A stretch of 25,654 bases of DNA from SIG701 sp045123975 (GTDB lineage Bacteria > Bacillota > Clostridia > Oscillospirales > CAG-272), in assembly GCA_045123975.1 (NCBI GenBank), contig JBGVKV010000039.1:1-25654 (forward strand), given 5' to 3'. A program made the position numbers and the translations under genes. Shown here piece by piece: positions 14,800 to 22,227 of this stretch (positions are counted from its first letter, which is position 1; every line of letters starts with the position of its first letter). The notes under the pieces are model-generated. The model was not told the origin of the DNA. It ran no database searches and saw only the letters and a list, made by a program, of their open reading frames with translations.

Positions 14800-14835
14800 A
14801 AGGCTGTTTGCCATTTGGCAAACAGCCTTAGTTTT
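14800..14835. terminator. Bidirectional terminator between SleB-type and esterase genes
   Basis: AAGGCTGTTTGCC (14800-14812) pairs perfectly with GGCAAACAGCCTT (14817-14829), loop ATTT, with T-rich flanks on both strands. Confidence 0.88.
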
Positions 14836-14837
14836 CA

Positions 14838-17342
14838 TCAATCCTCGGTCATTGCGCTGAGGAAGATATAGTCCACAGTGCCCTTGTAGCATACGAGGAC
14901 GCTGTCGGAATTATAACGACCGAACATGTTGGAAATGTAGAAGGTGAAGTCCTTGCTCCACTTCCGGGAGCCCACCTTTTCGAATTCGTCGGTATCCTCG
15001 TTCTTATAATACAGCGTCATCTTTTTGGTTTCCGCATCGTATTCCACACGCCACGTGCTCATCTCCGTGACCTTGGACAGATATTTTCCGAAGGGGATTT
15101 GGACAACGGTACCGCTGTTGTCCACCATGCGGAAGGAATTGCCGTAACTGGGTACGGCGTATGCCAGATAGATGAAGTTGTTGCTGCTGTACTCCGAGCC
15201 GAACAGGCAGGAGTTGTCCTCCGCCTTGCCGCGCCACTCGATGTGCCAATCCTGTGCCTGGGTAAGAACAAAGCCCTGGGAGAGGGTAAAGTCGGTATTG
15301 CTGTCCTTGAGTACGATGCAGCCGTCCTCAAAGGAATAGGAATCCTTGGAGGAACGATCGGAGAGAGTCAGATTGCTGTACTCGTTGGACTCGATCAGGT
15401 TATCGAAATCCCAGCGGTAGGAAACACTCTTGCCCTTGATTACGTCCTCATCTTCCACCTCGCCCAGCACGGCGTTGAGGGTGAAAGTCAGACCGGTCTC
15501 GCTCTTAATGCGGATTTTTGCGGTGGCGCCCAGGGCGGCGGTATCCTTGAAGGTGACTTTGCCGTACATATCCACGGAGCACTTGTCGGCATTCTCGATC
15601 ACTTCATAGGACAGATTGGCGTTCTTGGCGTACAGAGGAAGTACGATGGCAGCCAGCTGATAGCCATTCTTTACATCTACAGTGATCGTATCACCGTCGG
15701 CCAGACGGGTGCGTCCGTCGCTGGACAGTACGTCGATCTTCTCGGGGGTACGGTCTGCGGCGGCGCTGATGGTGTACAAGGAACTCTGAGCCAGTTCTTT
15801 ACCGGCTTCGTTGTAACCGATCTGAGAGTAGTGCAGGTTCTCCGGTCCCATATAGCCGTAACCGGGGGCATCCTTATCGGGTGCGGTGGAGGTACGGGCG
15901 ATCTCGCCGATACGGGAACCGATGATAATGGAGGAATCCGTGGTGTTGTGGATAGTGTACTGCGCTACGCGGGGAGCCACCAGATCGGTGAGATACTGGG
16001 TCTTCAAACTCTCACGGCTGGCAACCTGTGCGATGGCACGAACCAGCAGGATGGTGCCGAATTCCACGCTCATATCGTTCACGAAATTCTCGTGGTTCTT
16101 CATAAAGCGGGCGTAGTAGTCGTCGGCAGTCATAATGTACTTGCCGGACTGATCCCAGCTGCCGTTGTTCCAGGTCCACATCTGTGCGGTTTCACCCTGG
16201 CACCAGAAGTATGCGGTGCGGATGACCTCATACTTGGCATCCTCGGCGGTGTACTGCTTCATAAGCTTGTTGTATGCATTCACGGTACCCTTGTACAGAT
16301 CGCCGTTTTTCTCCCAACGCTCAATGGCGGATCCGCCTACGGCGGTCTGGATCAGCATAACCTTTTCGCCGGTCAATGCATACCATTCCTGACCCAGTGC
16401 GCCTGCATAGCCGGCGCGGCCGCGTTTCATATCGTAGGGCTTACCCATACCTTCGGCACAGTATACCGTGCCCACTGCCGTGCGGACGGTAGCCTTGGAA
16501 CCCTGATCGGCGGGAAGGCCGGAGTCATAGGTGCCGGCGGAGTTGGACTGGCCTACGATCAGGAAGATATTCAGCTGAGCGCGGACGGTCTTGTCGATCA
16601 CAAGGGTGTCCTTGATTTCCTCGCCTACCTTGGCGGTAACGGTGATGGGATCGTTGCTCAGTGCTTTGATGGCAACGACGCCCTGATCGGTTACGGTGAC
16701 CGCATCAGCGTTGGAGGATTCAAAGGTGAAGGCTTCGCCGTCCTGCAAGGTATAATCAGGCGTGAAGGTGTAACGGTCGTCATACTGAAGATGGAAGCCC
16801 AGGGAGGCGTCCTTCTTGAAGTTGATGATGTAGGTGGTGCTCTTGCCGCCCAACTCCACGTCCACACGGGCAAACGTTTCCGTTACTCCGTCGGGGAACA
16901 TGGGCTGATAAACCGTTACCTTGGCGTCGGCATTGGCGGCGGTAGCCGCAATGCGGGGAACGCGGGGACGTCCGGCAGGCAGTGTCACGCTGTAAGCAGC
17001 GTAGCCGGGATTAAACGACAGATCCGTGCCGTCATCCAGCGTCAGCGTTGCCAGCTTGGGCTGGTCGGCGCTCAGCGCGTTGGGATCTGCCACGGGAGCG
17101 GTAGTCTCTTCAGGAGCGGTAGTCTCCACGGGAGCGGTGGTCTCCTCGGGAGCGGTAGTCTCCTCGGGAGCGGTGGTCTCTTCGGGAGCGGTAGTGTCCG
17201 GGGTATCCACAACGGGGTCGGTGGTGGAGTCACTTACCGGCGGAGGAGTGGGAGTGTCTGTAGTGCATCCTGCCAGTGCCGCACAGCTGCTAAAAAGCAT
17301 AGCGCCGACGAGAAGCAGGGAAAGCCATCTGCGATGTTTCAT
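14838..17342 (-). CDS. Secreted lipoprotein with SASA/SGNH acetylesterase domain and C-terminal LamG-like domain
   Basis: This 834-residue protein starts with a lipoprotein signal ending in LAGC (Cys26), then a Thr/Pro/Glu linker with repeats of ETTAPE to about residue 85. Cadherin-like and Ig-like regions (about 95-255) are followed by an esterase domain: FLIVGQSNSAGTYDSG with probable nucleophile Ser267, GGSAIERW near 336-343, WCQGE at 380-384 and NLHYSQIGY with His504. This block order fits the sialate O-acetylesterase/CE6-like group, which removes acetyl groups from sugars such as sialic acid or xylan. Residues about 525-630 hold another Ig-like unit, and about 650-834 a concanavalin/LamG-like fold. 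It should sit on the outer membrane face and work on host or plant glycans. The start has GGAGGT and a strong promoter. No glycosidase genes are adjacent. Confidence 0.88.
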   Translation of the reverse strand: MKHRRWLSLLLVGAMLFSSCAALAGCTTDTPTPPPVSDSTTDPVVDTPDTTAPEETTAPEETTAPEETTAPVETTAPEETTAPVADPNALSADQPKLATLTLDDGTDLSFNPGYAAYSVTLPAGRPRVPRIAATAANADAKVTVYQPMFPDGVTETFARVDVELGGKSTTYIINFKKDASLGFHLQYDDRYTFTPDYTLQDGEAFTFESSNADAVTVTDQGVVAIKALSNDPITVTAKVGEEIKDTLVIDKTVRAQLNIFLIVGQSNSAGTYDSGLPADQGSKATVRTAVGTVYCAEGMGKPYDMKRGRAGYAGALGQEWYALTGEKVMLIQTAVGGSAIERWEKNGDLYKGTVNAYNKLMKQYTAEDAKYEVIRTAYFWCQGETAQMWTWNNGSWDQSGKYIMTADDYYARFMKNHENFVNDMSVEFGTILLVRAIAQVASRESLKTQYLTDLVAPRVAQYTIHNTTDSSIIIGSRIGEIARTSTAPDKDAPGYGYMGPENLHYSQIGYNEAGKELAQSSLYTISAAADRTPEKIDVLSSDGRTRLADGDTITVDVKNGYQLAAIVLPLYAKNANLSYEVIENADKCSVDMYGKVTFKDTAALGATAKIRIKSETGLTFTLNAVLGEVEDEDVIKGKSVSYRWDFDNLIESNEYSNLTLSDRSSKDSYSFEDGCIVLKDSNTDFTLSQGFVLTQAQDWHIEWRGKAEDNSCLFGSEYSSNNFIYLAYAVPSYGNSFRMVDNSGTVVQIPFGKYLSKVTEMSTWRVEYDAETKKMTLYYKNEDTDEFEKVGSRKWSKDFTFYISNMFGRYNSDSVLVCYKGTVDYIFLSAMTED

Positions 17343-17358
17343 AGAATACCTCCAAAGA

Positions 17359-17375
17359 TGTAAGATTATATTACA
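17359..17375. other. Small inverted repeat TGTAA-N7-TTACA in the esterase leader
   Basis: It lies between the -10 and the ribosome-binding site of the esterase gene, at about +6 to +22. It could be an operator, but could also be chance in an AT-rich leader. Confidence 0.3.
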
Positions 17376-17380
17376 GAAAT

Positions 17381-17409
17381 ATTGTAGCAGAGTAATGGGA
17401 CAAAGTCAA
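17381..17409 (-). promoter_or_regulatory. Promoter of the esterase lipoprotein gene
   Basis: Minus strand: TTGACT (17409-17404), 17-bp spacer, TACAAT (17386-17381). It begins right after the T tract of the queA terminator. Confidence 0.85.
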
Positions 17410-17410
17410 T

Positions 17411-17465
17411 AAAAAACGCCCCCCTTATCCTGCACAAACGCAATAATTGCACAAGAGAAGGGGGC
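17411..17465 (-). terminator. Terminator of queA
   Basis: Minus strand: GCCCCCTT (17465-17458) pairs with AAGGGGGGC (17426-17418), followed by GTTTTTT. The 31-base interior contains a further small palindrome GCAAT-A-ATTGC (17440-17450). Confidence 0.75.
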
Positions 17466-17490
17466 AGCTGTTACCGGATCAGCATTGCAT

Positions 17491-17543
17491 CTTCACTCTT
17501 CACTATTACCTTTTCACTGTATAAAGGACAACGTCCTTTATAC
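17491..17543. repeat. Heptamer repeats plus an 11-bp inverted repeat at the queA 3' end
   Basis: Four seven-base units in a row, CTTCACT, CTTCACT, ATTACCT, TTTCACT (17491-17518), are followed by a perfect 11-bp inverted repeat GTATAAAGGAC-AAC-GTCCTTTATAC (17519-17543) that contains the queA stop codon (17540-17538). No T run follows the hairpin on either strand, so it is not a standard terminator. It may be a remnant of a small mobile or dispersed repeat. Confidence 0.6.
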
Positions 17544-18641
17544 TATAAGCATCGCATCGCCGAAGGAGAAGAAGCGGTATTCCATTTCCACTGCCGTGCG
17601 GTAGGCAGAAAGCATCCGCTCACGACCGCCCAAAGCGGATACCAGCATGAGGAGCGTGCTCTTGGGCAAATGGAAGTTGGTGAGCAGTGCATCCACCATC
17701 TTGAAGCGGTAGCCCGGGTAGATGAAGATGCCGGTGTCGGCGGAGATGGGGTGAAGAATGCCGTTTTCGTCAGAGGCGCTTTCCAACACGCGGCAGGAGG
17801 TGGTGCCGATGGCGATTACACGGCCGCCGGCAGCCCGACGCTCATTGATGATCCGCGCGGATTCCTCGGTGACACAGATGTATTCGGAGTGCATTTCGTG
17901 GTCCGCCAGCTTTTCTTCCTTCACGGGACGGAAGGTGCCCAGGCCCACGTGAAGAAGCACGGGCACGATGGCGCACCCTTTTTCCCGGATACGGTCCATC
18001 AATTCGGGGGTGAAATGAAGTCCGGCGGTAGGAGCGGCGGCAGATCCTTCGTGCTTGGCATATACGGTCTGATACCGCTCCGGATTTTCCAGATGTTCGG
18101 TGATGTAGGGCGGCAGGGGCATGGAGCCTAATTTGTGCAGTGCTTCGTATACGGTTTCGCAAACGGCGCGATCCACACGGAAGCGTACCACACGGCATCC
18201 GCCGTCGATGATCTCCTCCACCTCCGCTGTCAGAAATCCGTCGCCGAAGGCAAGCACGTCGCCAATCTTTGCCCGCTTGCCGGGGCCGGCCATGGCTTCC
18301 CATACGTCGTTCTCTCTCTGCTTCAGAAGAAGCAGCTCCACCGGAGCGGTGGATTCCGTGTCGGCCAGGGTGCCGTCGGGCATCATTTTCTTTGCGCGGT
18401 GGCCGATGATGCGGGCGGGGATCACGCGGGTGTCGTTGACCACCAGCGTGTCGCCGGGGCGGAGATAGTCTACGATGTCCCGGAAAATGCGGTGCTCCAG
18501 CTGATCCGCCGTCCGGTCGATGATCATCAATCGGGAGGAGTCGCGGGGCTCCAGGGGTGTCTGGGCAATGCGGGATTCGGGCAGATCGTAGTCGAAATCG
18601 GACAGGGTCAGCGCAGTCTCGGGAAGTGTATTTTTAATCAT
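17538..18641 (-). CDS. queA: S-adenosylmethionine:tRNA ribosyltransferase-isomerase QueA
   Basis: QueA makes epoxyqueuosine at the wobble base of tRNAs for Asn, Asp, His and Tyr, moving the ribosyl group of S-adenosylmethionine onto the 7-deazaguanine already in the tRNA. The 367-residue protein has the standard marks: FDYDLPESRIAQTPLEPRDSSRL at about 16-38 (start of the family block), NDTRVIPARI near 69-78, HEGSAAAPTAGLHFT near 206-220, LHVGLGTFRPV near 241-251 and TNFHLPKSTLLMLVSA near 321-336. Length is normal. The start ATG has AAAGGA about ten bases upstream. No clear promoter is visible in the AT-rich divergent region shared with the lysine riboswitch. No tgt or other queuosine gene is adjacent. 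Confidence 0.97.
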   Translation of the reverse strand: MIKNTLPETALTLSDFDYDLPESRIAQTPLEPRDSSRLMIIDRTADQLEHRIFRDIVDYLRPGDTLVVNDTRVIPARIIGHRAKKMMPDGTLADTESTAPVELLLLKQRENDVWEAMAGPGKRAKIGDVLAFGDGFLTAEVEEIIDGGCRVVRFRVDRAVCETVYEALHKLGSMPLPPYITEHLENPERYQTVYAKHEGSAAAPTAGLHFTPELMDRIREKGCAIVPVLLHVGLGTFRPVKEEKLADHEMHSEYICVTEESARIINERRAAGGRVIAIGTTSCRVLESASDENGILHPISADTGIFIYPGYRFKMVDALLTNFHLPKSTLLMLVSALGGRERMLSAYRTAVEMEYRFFSFGDAMLIV

Positions 18642-18674
18642 AAAGGGGAAGTCCTTTCGGGGAGCAAAACGCTC

Positions 18675-18703
18675 TTGACATAGAATATAAAATATGATAT
18701 GAT
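18675..18703 (+). promoter_or_regulatory. Promoter of the lysine riboswitch-dapAB transcript
   Basis: TTGACA (18675-18680), 17-bp spacer, TATGAT (18698-18703). It lies about 33 bases ahead of the aptamer. Confidence 0.88.
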
Positions 18704-18736
18704 ATGCGTGTGCAGGAGAGAGTTTTCTGCATAAAA

Positions 18737-18886
18737 TGAAGATAGAGGCGCATTTCCGATGAGTAGCCGTACCCAGGCAGTCCGATGCCGATGAGGTGCG
18801 GGGAAAGGCGAGAAATGCCGAAGTTCACGCGGCCCGGACGCCGCGGGGCTGGTGCAGTAAGCGAAAGCACCTGCACTGTCACTTCA
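18737..18886 (+). promoter_or_regulatory. Lysine riboswitch (L box) aptamer
   Basis: The RNA senses lysine and controls dapAB. P1 is formed by TGAAG (18737-18741) and CTTCA (18882-18886). The conserved core is readable in order: AGAGGCGC, GAGTAG, GGGGAAAGGCG, TGCCGAAGT, GGCTGG and CTGTCAC next to P1. This order and spacing match the lysine riboswitch class. The GGTGCAG/CTGCAC pair (18851-18874) gives the last helix with a purine-rich loop. An intrinsic terminator follows at 18966, so control is probably by early termination when lysine is plentiful. Confidence 0.93.
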
Positions 18887-18965
18887 GTCTGATCTGTTGT
18901 GGAGAGCTATCTGTGTATCGGTGACTCATGCGCTGTCAGCGCTATGTCTATATTATAGTACACAG

Positions 18966-18990
18966 AAAGCCGGTTTTCAAGCCGGTTTTT
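18966..18990 (+). terminator. Terminator of the lysine riboswitch expression platform
   Basis: AAAGCCGGTT (18966-18975) pairs with AGCCGGTTTT (18980-18989, two G-U pairs), loop TTCA, ending in a T run. It lies between the aptamer and dapA. A 7-bp stem CTGTGTA (18911-18917)/TACACAG (18959-18965) sits directly before it, and GTGAC (18921-18925) could pair with GTCAC of the aptamer core; these are candidates for the switching helix. Confidence 0.75.
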
Positions 18991-19051
18991 GTTATATCCA
19001 TGGGGATGCCGGACAAAAATAAGTATTTTTGTGTATTTCGGGAGGTCAATG

Positions 19052-19948
19052 ATGGGTACTTTTCAGAAAGAGATTATTTTCGAGGGCGTAGCAACCGCCC
19101 TGATCACGCCGTTCCACGCAGGCGGTGTGGATTACGATACGTTCGGCCGTCTGATCGATTGGCAGATCGCGGGCGGCGCAGACGCGCTGGTTATCTGCGG
19201 CACCACCGGTGAGGCGTCTACCTTGACGGATGAGGAACACCGTGAGTGCATCCGTTATTCCGTGGAGCGGGCCGCAGGCCGTGTGCCGATCATTGCGGGC
19301 ACCGGTTCCAACGATACGGATTATGCCATTTCCTTGTCCCGTTATGCCTGCGAGGTGGGCTGCGACGGACTTTTGCTGGTTACCCCTTATTACAATAAGA
19401 CTACCCCCAAGGGACTCATCCGGTCCTTCACCGCTGTGGCGGATGCAACGGATAAGCCGATTATTCTGTACAACGTTCCCTCAAGAACGGGTGTGAATAT
19501 TCCTATGAGCGTGTATACGGAGTTGGCAAAGCATGAGCGCATCGTGGCAGTCAAGGAAGCCTCCGGCAATTTGAGCACCATCGCTACCATCGCGGCAGAG
19601 CTGTCCGACAGCCTGGCCATCTACAGCGGAAACGACGATCAGATCGTGCCGATTATGTCCCTGGGCGGCCGCGGCGTTATCTCCGTTCTGTCTAACGTCT
19701 TGCCGAAGGAAACCCACGATATGTGCCGCTTTATGCTGGACGGAGACGTGAAATCCGCCGCCGCACTGCAATTGAAGATGCTGTCCCTTATCAACGCTCT
19801 CTTTATCGAGGTAAATCCCATTCCCGTCAAGACCGCTTGCGCTATGATGGGCCTGGCATCCGAGGAAATGCGGTCTCCCCTTTGCGAGATGGAGGAAGCC
19901 AATCGTGCCAAGCTGGTGGAGGCTATGCGCCAGAACGGACTGCTGTAA
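19052..19948 (+). CDS. dapA: 4-hydroxy-tetrahydrodipicolinate synthase DapA
   Basis: DapA joins pyruvate and aspartate semialdehyde in the first committed step toward diaminopimelate and lysine. The 298-residue enzyme has Lys168 for the Schiff base (IVAVKEASGN), Tyr140 (PIILYNVPSRTG), the CGTTGE loop with Thr51 and Thr52, and Arg145. The start is ATG 19052: GGAGG (19041-19045) lies six bases upstream; ATG 19049 is in frame but too close. An upstream extension of the frame runs through the terminator and is not used. It is cytoplasmic. It lies behind the lysine riboswitch, and dapB follows after 51 bases, so both are under lysine control. Confidence 0.97.
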   Translation: MGTFQKEIIFEGVATALITPFHAGGVDYDTFGRLIDWQIAGGADALVICGTTGEASTLTDEEHRECIRYSVERAAGRVPIIAGTGSNDTDYAISLSRYACEVGCDGLLLVTPYYNKTTPKGLIRSFTAVADATDKPIILYNVPSRTGVNIPMSVYTELAKHERIVAVKEASGNLSTIATIAAELSDSLAIYSGNDDQIVPIMSLGGRGVISVLSNVLPKETHDMCRFMLDGDVKSAAALQLKMLSLINALFIEVNPIPVKTACAMMGLASEEMRSPLCEMEEANRAKLVEAMRQNGLL

Positions 19949-19965
19949 TCCCATATCCATAAAAA

Positions 19966-20002
19966 GTGAGGAAGTCTGCCTCGGCAGATACATATAAGAA
20001 TG
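19966..20002 (+). promoter_or_regulatory. Ribosome-binding region of dapB with an internal hairpin
   Basis: GTGAGGAAG (19966-19974) is the only good Shine-Dalgarno, about 26 bases before ATG 20000. Between them TCTGC (19975-19979) and GCAGA (19984-19988) form a hairpin with loop CTCG. Folding it would bring the site to about 12 bases from the start. Confidence 0.5.
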
Positions 20003-20773
20003 AAAAAAATTGTTGTTAGCGGATGCGGCGGCCGTCTTGGCTCTGCCATCGTCCAGCGGATTGCCCGGCGGGATGACTGCACGGTCATTGCCGGCGTGGA
20101 TATCGCCGCCGAGACCGTAAGTGCGCGGTATGACTTTCCCGTGTACCCGTCTGTGGATAGGCTGGCGGAAACCGCGGACGTCATCATCGACTGCTCTCAT
20201 CACACGGCGGTGATCCCGTTGCTTGCGTATTGTACGGCGAAGCATATTCCCGCCGTTATCGCTACCACCGGCCACACGGAGGAGGAGATCACAGCGATCC
20301 GCGAGGCCTCTGCCCGTATCCCCGTTCTGTATTCCCGGAATATGTCTCTCGGCATCAATCTGCTTCTGGACTTGGTACAGCGTGCCGCTGCTATTCTTGG
20401 GGAAGAGTACGACGTGGAGATCGTGGAAGCCCACCATAATAAGAAGCTGGATGCTCCCAGCGGAACGGCTTTGATGCTGGCGGATGCCATCCGCGATGTC
20501 CGTGAAGAAAGCGAGTACGTGTACGACCGTCACAGCGTTCGCCGTGAGCGCGGAGCGCAGGAGATCGGTATTCACAGCGTCCGCGGCGGCACCATAGTGG
20601 GTGAGCACGAGGTGATCTTTGCGGGAACGGATGAGGTGATCCGCATTTCCCACAGTGCCTACTCCCGGGATGTGTTCGCCACCGGTGCGGTCCGTGCCGC
20701 CCTCTTCGCGGCGGATGCTGCCCCCGGCATGTATTCCATGAAGGAAATGCTGGCCGCGGAACAGGCGGAATAA
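20000..20773 (+). CDS. dapB: 4-hydroxy-tetrahydrodipicolinate reductase DapB
   Basis: DapB reduces the DapA product with NAD(P)H in lysine/diaminopimelate synthesis. The 257-residue protein starts with the Rossmann loop (GCGGRLGSA near 8-16). It has the family signature EAHHNKKLDAPSGTA at about 143-157 with His145/146 and Lys149, ATTGHTEEE near 88-96, and an RGGTIVGEHEVIFAG run near 195-209. Length is normal. It is the second gene of the riboswitch operon, with an unusual ribosome-binding region. No further lysine genes follow; dapF, lysA and the transaminase step must be elsewhere. Confidence 0.96.
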   Translation: MKKIVVSGCGGRLGSAIVQRIARRDDCTVIAGVDIAAETVSARYDFPVYPSVDRLAETADVIIDCSHHTAVIPLLAYCTAKHIPAVIATTGHTEEEITAIREASARIPVLYSRNMSLGINLLLDLVQRAAAILGEEYDVEIVEAHHNKKLDAPSGTALMLADAIRDVREESEYVYDRHSVRRERGAQEIGIHSVRGGTIVGEHEVIFAGTDEVIRISHSAYSRDVFATGAVRAALFAADAAPGMYSMKEMLAAEQAE

Positions 20774-20774
20774 T

Positions 20775-20806
20775 AAAAAGAGGCTGTTTACACAGCCTCT
20801 TTTTTG
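20775..20806. terminator. Bidirectional terminator between dapB and cotJC
   Basis: AGAGGCTGT (20779-20787) pairs with ACAGCCTCT (20792-20800), loop TTAC, with A tract before and TTTTTT after, strong on both strands. Confidence 0.93.
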
Positions 20807-20808
20807 TG

Positions 20809-21414
20809 TCAGCGCATCTTTTTATCGAACGCGGGATTCCAACCGTAGAAGTTTTTCTCGTCCATTTTGTCCTGGGAGATGCGGAGCGCATCGCCGAAGC
20901 GTTGGTAGTGGACGATCTCCCGCTCCCGCAGGAAGCGGATGGGATCGCATACGTCGGGATCGTCGATCAGGCGCAGCAGATTGTCGTAGGTGACGCGCGC
21001 CTTCTGCTCGGCTGCCAGGTCTTCGTTCAGATCGGCAAATACGTCTCCCTTTACGCCGATATACTTGGCATCGAATGGAACGCCGGCGGCGGCCACGGGA
21101 TAGATTCCCGTGGTGTGATCCACGAAGTAGGTGTCAAAGCCGGATCGCTTGATTTCCTCCGGCGTCAGATTCCGCGTCAGCTGATACAGAATCGTGGAGA
21201 TCATCTCCACGTGGGCGAGTTCTTCCGTGCCCACGTCCGTCAGAATACCGGCCACCTCACGGTAGGGCATGCTGAATCGCTGGGACAGATAGCGGGTGGA
21301 TGCGGCCAATTCGCCGTCCGGTCCGCCAAGCTGGGAGATGATGATCTTCGCCAAGGCAGCGTTGGGATTTTTGATCTTAACCGGGTACTGTAATTTCTTT
21401 TCGTATATCCACAT
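20809..21414 (-). CDS. cotJC: Spore coat protein CotJC (manganese-catalase-like)
   Basis: This 201-residue protein belongs to the CotJC/manganese catalase family with a ferritin-like four-helix fold. Metal-binding landmarks are GTEELAHVEM near residues 62-71 and the later LNEDLAAEQKARVTYDNLL and FLREREIVHYQRF segments, whose Glu and His residues complete a di-metal site. The MWIYEKKLQYPVKIKNPN start is typical. In Bacillus CotJC is laid down in the inner coat during sporulation and may destroy hydrogen peroxide. GGAGGT lies about ten bases before the start. It is the last gene of the cotJA-cotJB-cotJC operon. Confidence 0.95.
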   Translation of the reverse strand: MWIYEKKLQYPVKIKNPNAALAKIIISQLGGPDGELAASTRYLSQRFSMPYREVAGILTDVGTEELAHVEMISTILYQLTRNLTPEEIKRSGFDTYFVDHTTGIYPVAAAGVPFDAKYIGVKGDVFADLNEDLAAEQKARVTYDNLLRLIDDPDVCDPIRFLREREIVHYQRFGDALRISQDKMDEKNFYGWNPAFDKKMR

Positions 21415-21437
21415 GGATTTCGGAACCTCCGTTTTTT

Positions 21438-21698
21438 TCAGTTAGCGTCTACTTCCCAGGGCCACGGCTCGAGTACCCAGGCCCAACCCCGGGCAGTGTC
21501 TGTGCCGTCGGCCGTGATGGGACCGTAGCGCTCTTCGTATTGACGGGTTGCTTCCCGCAGCAGTTTGCGGTATTTATCGAAATAGGAAAGCGCCGCTCTG
21601 TCCTCGGGATGAGTGTCCAGATAAAGCACCGCTTCCGTAACGGCAAAGGCGTAGGCCTGAATCTGATTCATGTGGCGTCTTTTCATATCGTTCATCAT
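21438..21698 (-). CDS. cotJB: Spore coat protein CotJB
   Basis: This 86-residue protein matches CotJB: IQAYAFAVTEAVLYLDTHPED, ALSYFDKYRKLLREA and the closing WAWVLEPWPWEVDAN, which is the family signature. I place the start at ATG 21698: AAGGTGG lies eight bases upstream, and the ATG overlaps the cotJA stop by one base (TAATG). A GTG at 21710 is open in frame but has no ribosome-binding site. It is probably needed with CotJA for coat assembly; the biochemical role is unknown. Confidence 0.93.
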   Translation of the reverse strand: MMNDMKRRHMNQIQAYAFAVTEAVLYLDTHPEDRAALSYFDKYRKLLREATRQYEERYGPITADGTDTARGWAWVLEPWPWEVDAN

Positions 21699-22111
21699 TA
21701 TCGGCACCACCTTTCCTGGCAGGGGGTGGGATAAAAGGGTTTATCCAGTTCCTTGAAAATAGTGCCGCGCGCAATGCCGGCCTCCGGCTCGTACAGATCG
21801 GCAAAAGCCTGGCAAGGTGAGTACACCATAGCCAGGGAAACGCCGGGATATACGGGGGTGCGGCAGGGGGTGGGTGCGGGGTCTTCTCTCATGGGTGCGC
21901 ACTGATTTCTGTTTGCATAATTCACAGGACAGCGCCGCTCTTCCCGGCACTGGCAGGCCATAGCGGGCGCAGGGGGATAGGGAGCGGGGGAAGGGGAGGG
22001 CATCGTTGTGCGCTCAGCGGCTTCCTCTCTGGCGCTTTCCGCCAGCATCCGATCCAAAAGTTCCCGATTCACCCGCTCCCGCGGTGTGAAATTCTCGTTT
22101 TTTACTTTCAT
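21698..22111 (-). CDS. cotJA: Spore coat protein CotJA with Pro/Cys-rich N-terminal extension
   Basis: The CotJA domain is at the C-terminus: LAMVYSPCQAFADLYEP, then AGIARGTIFKELDKPFYP (about residues 93-128). CotJA alone is normally near 80 residues; this protein has 137. The extra N-terminal part has a charged helix-like start (RERVNRELLDRMLAESAREEA) and a stretch rich in Pro and Cys (PSPSPAPYPPAPAMACQC, RRCPVNYANRN, CRTPVYP). Such segments could cross-link in the spore coat. It is the first gene of the operon. The ATG has GGGGA eight bases upstream, partly inside a hairpin, and a better GGAG lies before that hairpin. Confidence 0.88.
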   Translation of the reverse strand: MKVKNENFTPRERVNRELLDRMLAESAREEAAERTTMPSPSPAPYPPAPAMACQCREERRCPVNYANRNQCAPMREDPAPTPCRTPVYPGVSLAMVYSPCQAFADLYEPEAGIARGTIFKELDKPFYPTPCQERWCR

Positions 22112-22120
22112 ACTTGTATC

Positions 22121-22189
22121 CCCGCCTGGGCGGGATCTCCTTATTTATTCTTGCCCCTGGGGGCAAAATACGTCGGTCGTTTTTCGACC
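22121..22189 (-). other. Three consecutive hairpins in the cotJ leader
   Basis: In minus-strand order: GGTCG-AAAAA-CGACC (22189-22175), TTGCCC-loop-GGGCAA (22166-22151) and CCCGC-loop-GCGGG (22134-22121), the last next to the cotJA start. None has a T run directly after it. They may protect the mRNA or control translation. Confidence 0.5.
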
Positions 22190-22227
22190 TCAATAAAGTA
22201 TATGCGACGAAATGCGCGGGGACACAA

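Noticed and set aside
15099..17363. Open frame of 754 codons on the plus strand opposite the esterase gene
   Set aside because: The minus-strand frame has a signal peptide, catalytic motifs, ribosome site and promoter; this one has none and is a shadow of GC-rich codon use.
18634..18882. Open frame on the minus strand across the lysine riboswitch
   Set aside because: It lies opposite a structured RNA, has no ribosome site and resembles no protein.
19014..19031. CAAAAAT-AAGT-ATTTTTG hairpin just before the dapA ribosome site as a second terminator
   Set aside because: The stem is only A-T pairs apart from one, too weak for an intrinsic terminator; the GC-containing hairpin at 18966-18990 fits better.
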